From Candidatus Kuenenia stuttgartensis (GTDB lineage Bacteria > Planctomycetota > Planctomycetia > Pirellulales > UBA1268), in contig CAMCPF010000141.1 of NCBI GenBank assembly GCA_945876515.1, positions 1 to 7,546 of the forward strand: a DNA stretch of 7,546 bases. The letters run 5' to 3'. Below, piece after piece: positions 5,545 to 7,546 of this stretch. A program made the translations under genes and the position numbers. Under the pieces are notes generated by a model, which saw only the letters and a program-made list of their open reading frames with translations, was not told where the DNA came from and made no database searches. The stretch's first letter is position 1; every line of letters begins with the position of its first letter.

Positions 5545-7546
5545 CTACTCGCCTCGACTTCCCCCGACCCCCGGCTCGTCGGAGGCGGGATTCGGCGGGA
5601 AGCAGGCCACCTTCATGATATCGACCGCCAGGCGGCGGATGTCGCAGCCGGAATCGCCGAACGACCCGGTCAGGCGGGGCAGGGTTTCCGGGCCCCAGGC
5701 CCGCACGGGCTGCCGGACGAGGGCGTGAAACAGCTGCTGGACGAAGGCCTCGCGGGCGTCGGGGCTGTCGACCACGTAGGCGGCCAGTTCCCGGCCCCCG
5801 CGGAAGGTCGCCTCCGGCCCCTCGCGGGGCTGGTAGGAGCCGGTCGCATCGATCGGCCTGACGGCGTCGCCGTGTCGCTCCTCGGCCCGGTAGCGGCCGA
5901 TCGCATCGAACTCCTCCAGCGCGAAGCCCAGTGGGTTGATCATGGTGTGGCAGGTCTGGCAGGCGACCGCCTCGGTCTGGAGCGTGACCCGCTCGCGGGT
6001 GGTGAGGTCGGGGTGCGTGTCGGCCGCGAAGGGAGCGATCGCCTCCTGCGGCGGCTTCAGCACGTTGCCGAGCACGCCGCGGGCCAGGAACACGCCCCGG
6101 TGGATCGGCGACGAGGCGTCTGCGTAGGCCAGCAGGCTCATCAGGTAGGGATGGGTGATCACGCCGGCGCGGCGGCCGTCGTCGATCCGCACCGGTCGGA
6201 AGGGGGCGTTGGGCCAGAGCATCGCCCCGTAGAGCGGGGCCAGCCGGCCGCTCAGCCACACCTCTTCGGCGGTGAGCAGGCGGCGGAAGCCGTCGCTACG
6301 GCCGTCGAGCGCCTCGTCCACCGCGAGCAGGAGGCTCGTCCGCAGGTCGGCCATGACCTCCGGCGTGAACTCGGCGTGTTGCGACGAGTCCTTGATGATC
6401 TCCTTGGGCTCGGTGACGCGGAGCCAGTGGAGCAGGAAGTCGCGGAGCTTGGCCTGCGTGCGGCGGTCGGCGAGCAGCCGCTGGGCGTGGAACGCCACCT
6501 CGTCGGGCCGACCGAGCTGCTTGCGGCCTGCTGCATCCCAGAGCGCGCCGTCGGGCAGCGAGTCGCACAGGCCGTAGGAGAGCCGGGCGGCGACCACGTA
6601 CGGGTCGGCGGCCCCCGTCGCCGGCTCGCGGAACAGGAATCGCGGCGACTGGAGCGCGAGCAGCACCGACCGCTTGACCGCCGTGTCGAGGTCGGGTGCG
6701 TCGGCGAAGGGGCGGTCCACCACGAGCGATCTGAGTTCGGCGGTGAGCGGATGGCGAAAGGCCCGCTCGGCGAAGGTGCCGCAGAAGGCCCGCAGCTTCT
6801 CGGCCCGGTCCGGGGCGTCCCGCTTCACGTGGGCGAGGTGCTCCAGGTGGGCCACCACATGGTCGGCGGTCTCCTGGGCCACGGCGGTCGCGGCCGCAAA
6901 CCACTCCGGCGAGACGCTCGTGCCCCGGTCGTAGCCGATGCTACGGTCGTCGGGCGGGAAGGGCGTCGTGGGCACGAACACGGGCTGGCCCTCCTGCGGC
7001 GACAGGCACCGCTCGGGCACCGTTTCGAGGACGCCGTACGGCGGCTTCCACAAGAGCGCGATCGCCGCGTGGCCGGCCGGCGGATGCTGCTGACTGTCCA
7101 CCCCCTGGTTCGCCTTCGAAAACTCGAGCGACAGCGGATAGGGCCGTCCGCCGAGCAGGAACACGCTGCCGCGGTACTCGTTGTCGGCGCCCGACTTCAC
7201 CCAGCCGTCGAGGAAGGGCAGTTCGTACCACGACTGGTTGAGCCGCAGCCGCACGGCGTGCTCGGTGCGGACCACGATCTCGTAGCTGCCCGTCTCCGGC
7301 GCCAGGAGCGTGCCCGTCCAGCGGATCGAAAACCGGTGGGGCCGGAACATCTCCGGGTCGGGCCCCTCGACGCCGAAGTCGAAGTTCACCCCCGGATCGA
7401 TCCGCTCGAAGACCAGCCCCGCGTTGCGGTCGAAGTTGCCGCCTGAAAAATACTCCCCCTTGAGGCCGCGGCGACCGTCGTCGGGGGGCACACCGCCACG
7501 GAAGCTCCGCACCAGGTCGGCGAGTGTGTTCTGCAGCTCACGGTTC
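5545..7546 (-). CDS. DUF1592-family multidomain protein with PA14-like insert (5' end outside window)
   Basis: The frame is open through the right edge and ends at TAG 5545-5547, giving 666 complete visible residues. Residue 1 below is the GTG codon at 7510-7512; this is not thought to be the start, because the residues before it (NRELQNTLADLV) match the end of DUF1587. Domains in order: DUF1587 tail; PA14-like beta domain about 17-158 (LKGEYFSGGNFD, FSIRWTGTLLAPETGSYE); DUF1595 about 233-298 (FAERAFRHPLT); DUF1592 about 303-430 (RLSYGLCDSLPDGALW, FLLHWLRV); DUF1588 about 447-545 (RAGVITHPYLMSLLAYAD, SSPIHRGVFLARGVLG); DUF1585 about 565-638. ACQTCHTMINPLGF (517-530) in DUF1588 holds a CxxCH motif of cytochrome c type, at 5947-5961. 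Such proteins are expansions of Planctomycetes, usually exported and often with a cytochrome-like N-terminal domain; that part would lie beyond the window. PA14 suggests glycan binding. The gene heads the visible leftward series. Its function is not established. Confidence 0.92.
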   Translation of the reverse strand, partial: NRELQNTLADLVRSFRGGVPPDDGRRGLKGEYFSGGNFDRNAGLVFERIDPGVNFDFGVEGPDPEMFRPHRFSIRWTGTLLAPETGSYEIVVRTEHAVRLRLNQSWYELPFLDGWVKSGADNEYRGSVFLLGGRPYPLSLEFSKANQGVDSQQHPPAGHAAIALLWKPPYGVLETVPERCLSPQEGQPVFVPTTPFPPDDRSIGYDRGTSVSPEWFAAATAVAQETADHVVAHLEHLAHVKRDAPDRAEKLRAFCGTFAERAFRHPLTAELRSLVVDRPFADAPDLDTAVKRSVLLALQSPRFLFREPATGAADPYVVAARLSYGLCDSLPDGALWDAAGRKQLGRPDEVAFHAQRLLADRRTQAKLRDFLLHWLRVTEPKEIIKDSSQHAEFTPEVMADLRTSLLLAVDEALDGRSDGFRRLLTAEEVWLSGRLAPLYGAMLWPNAPFRPVRIDDGRRAGVITHPYLMSLLAYADASSPIHRGVFLARGVLGNVLKPPQEAIAPFAADTHPDLTTRERVTLQTEAVACQTCHTMINPLGFALEEFDAIGRYRAEERHGDAVRPIDATGSYQPREGPEATFRGGRELAAYVVDSPDAREAFVQQLFHALVRQPVRAWGPETLPRLTGSFGDSGCDIRRLAVDIMKVACFPPNPASDEPGVGGSRGE

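Noticed and set aside
4253..5728. Rightward open frame of 491 codons opposite the DUF1552 gene
   Set aside because: It is an antisense shadow: no domain, no ribosome binding site, and it runs through the well-supported DUF1552 gene.
5471..6259. Upstream extension of the DUF1552 frame
   Set aside because: The extension overlaps the DUF1592 gene out of frame, while a ribosome binding site and Tat signal mark the start at 5470.
5725..7446. Long rightward open frame of 573 codons opposite the DUF1592 gene
   Set aside because: It is antisense to a clearly recognisable multidomain protein, and its translation is rich in Gly, Arg, Val and His with no family features. Long antisense frames are expected at this GC content.
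1..7546. tRNA, rRNA, CRISPR, transposase or long direct repeats
   Set aside because: I read through both strands and saw no cloverleaf-like segment, repeat-spacer pattern, transposase-like protein or duplicated stretch; nearly all bases are explained by six genes.

Overview
The window is very GC-rich bacterial DNA, fully packed with genes, and looks like Planctomycetota. Two signals point there. One is a DUF1592-family multidomain protein, a DUF1552 protein and a DUF1080 protein in a row, a set typical of Planctomycetes and some Verrucomicrobia. The other is a pair of genes for the bacterial formyltransferase/hydrolase (Fhc) complex of tetrahydromethanopterin/methylofuran-linked C1 metabolism, known from methylotrophic Proteobacteria and Planctomycetes. 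The genus cannot be named from this sequence.

Layout: a partial glycosyltransferase gene (GT4-like C-terminal domain) runs rightward from the left edge to 540. Everything else runs leftward as one tightly spaced series. In transcription order, from the right edge, it is: a DUF1587/PA14/DUF1595/DUF1592/DUF1588/DUF1585 protein (5' end outside the window), a Tat-exported DUF1552 protein, a Sec-exported DUF1080 protein, fhcB and fhcA. The gaps are 74 nt, 77 nt, a 4-nt GTGA overlap and a 4-nt ATGA overlap. The fhcA stop lies inside the convergent glycosyltransferase gene (23-nt tail-to-tail overlap).

Function: FhcB and FhcA should be cytoplasmic subunits of the enzyme that moves formyl groups from formyl-tetrahydromethanopterin to methylofuran and hydrolyses them to formate. 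FhcA keeps all the expected metal-site residues. FhcB is short and lacks the N-terminal cysteine cluster of its archaeal FwdB/FmdB relatives. The subunits FhcD and FhcC are not next to them here. The three upstream genes encode exported or envelope proteins of poorly known function with links to carbohydrate (PA14, DUF1080) and a CxxCH motif.

The most notable point is the translationally overlapped junction between a secreted DUF1080 protein and the cytosolic C1 enzyme subunits. It suggests, without proving, that envelope carbohydrate processing and formaldehyde/formyl oxidation are co-expressed. No RNA genes, mobile elements, CRISPR arrays or long repeats were seen, and no gene-free stretch exceeds 100 bases.
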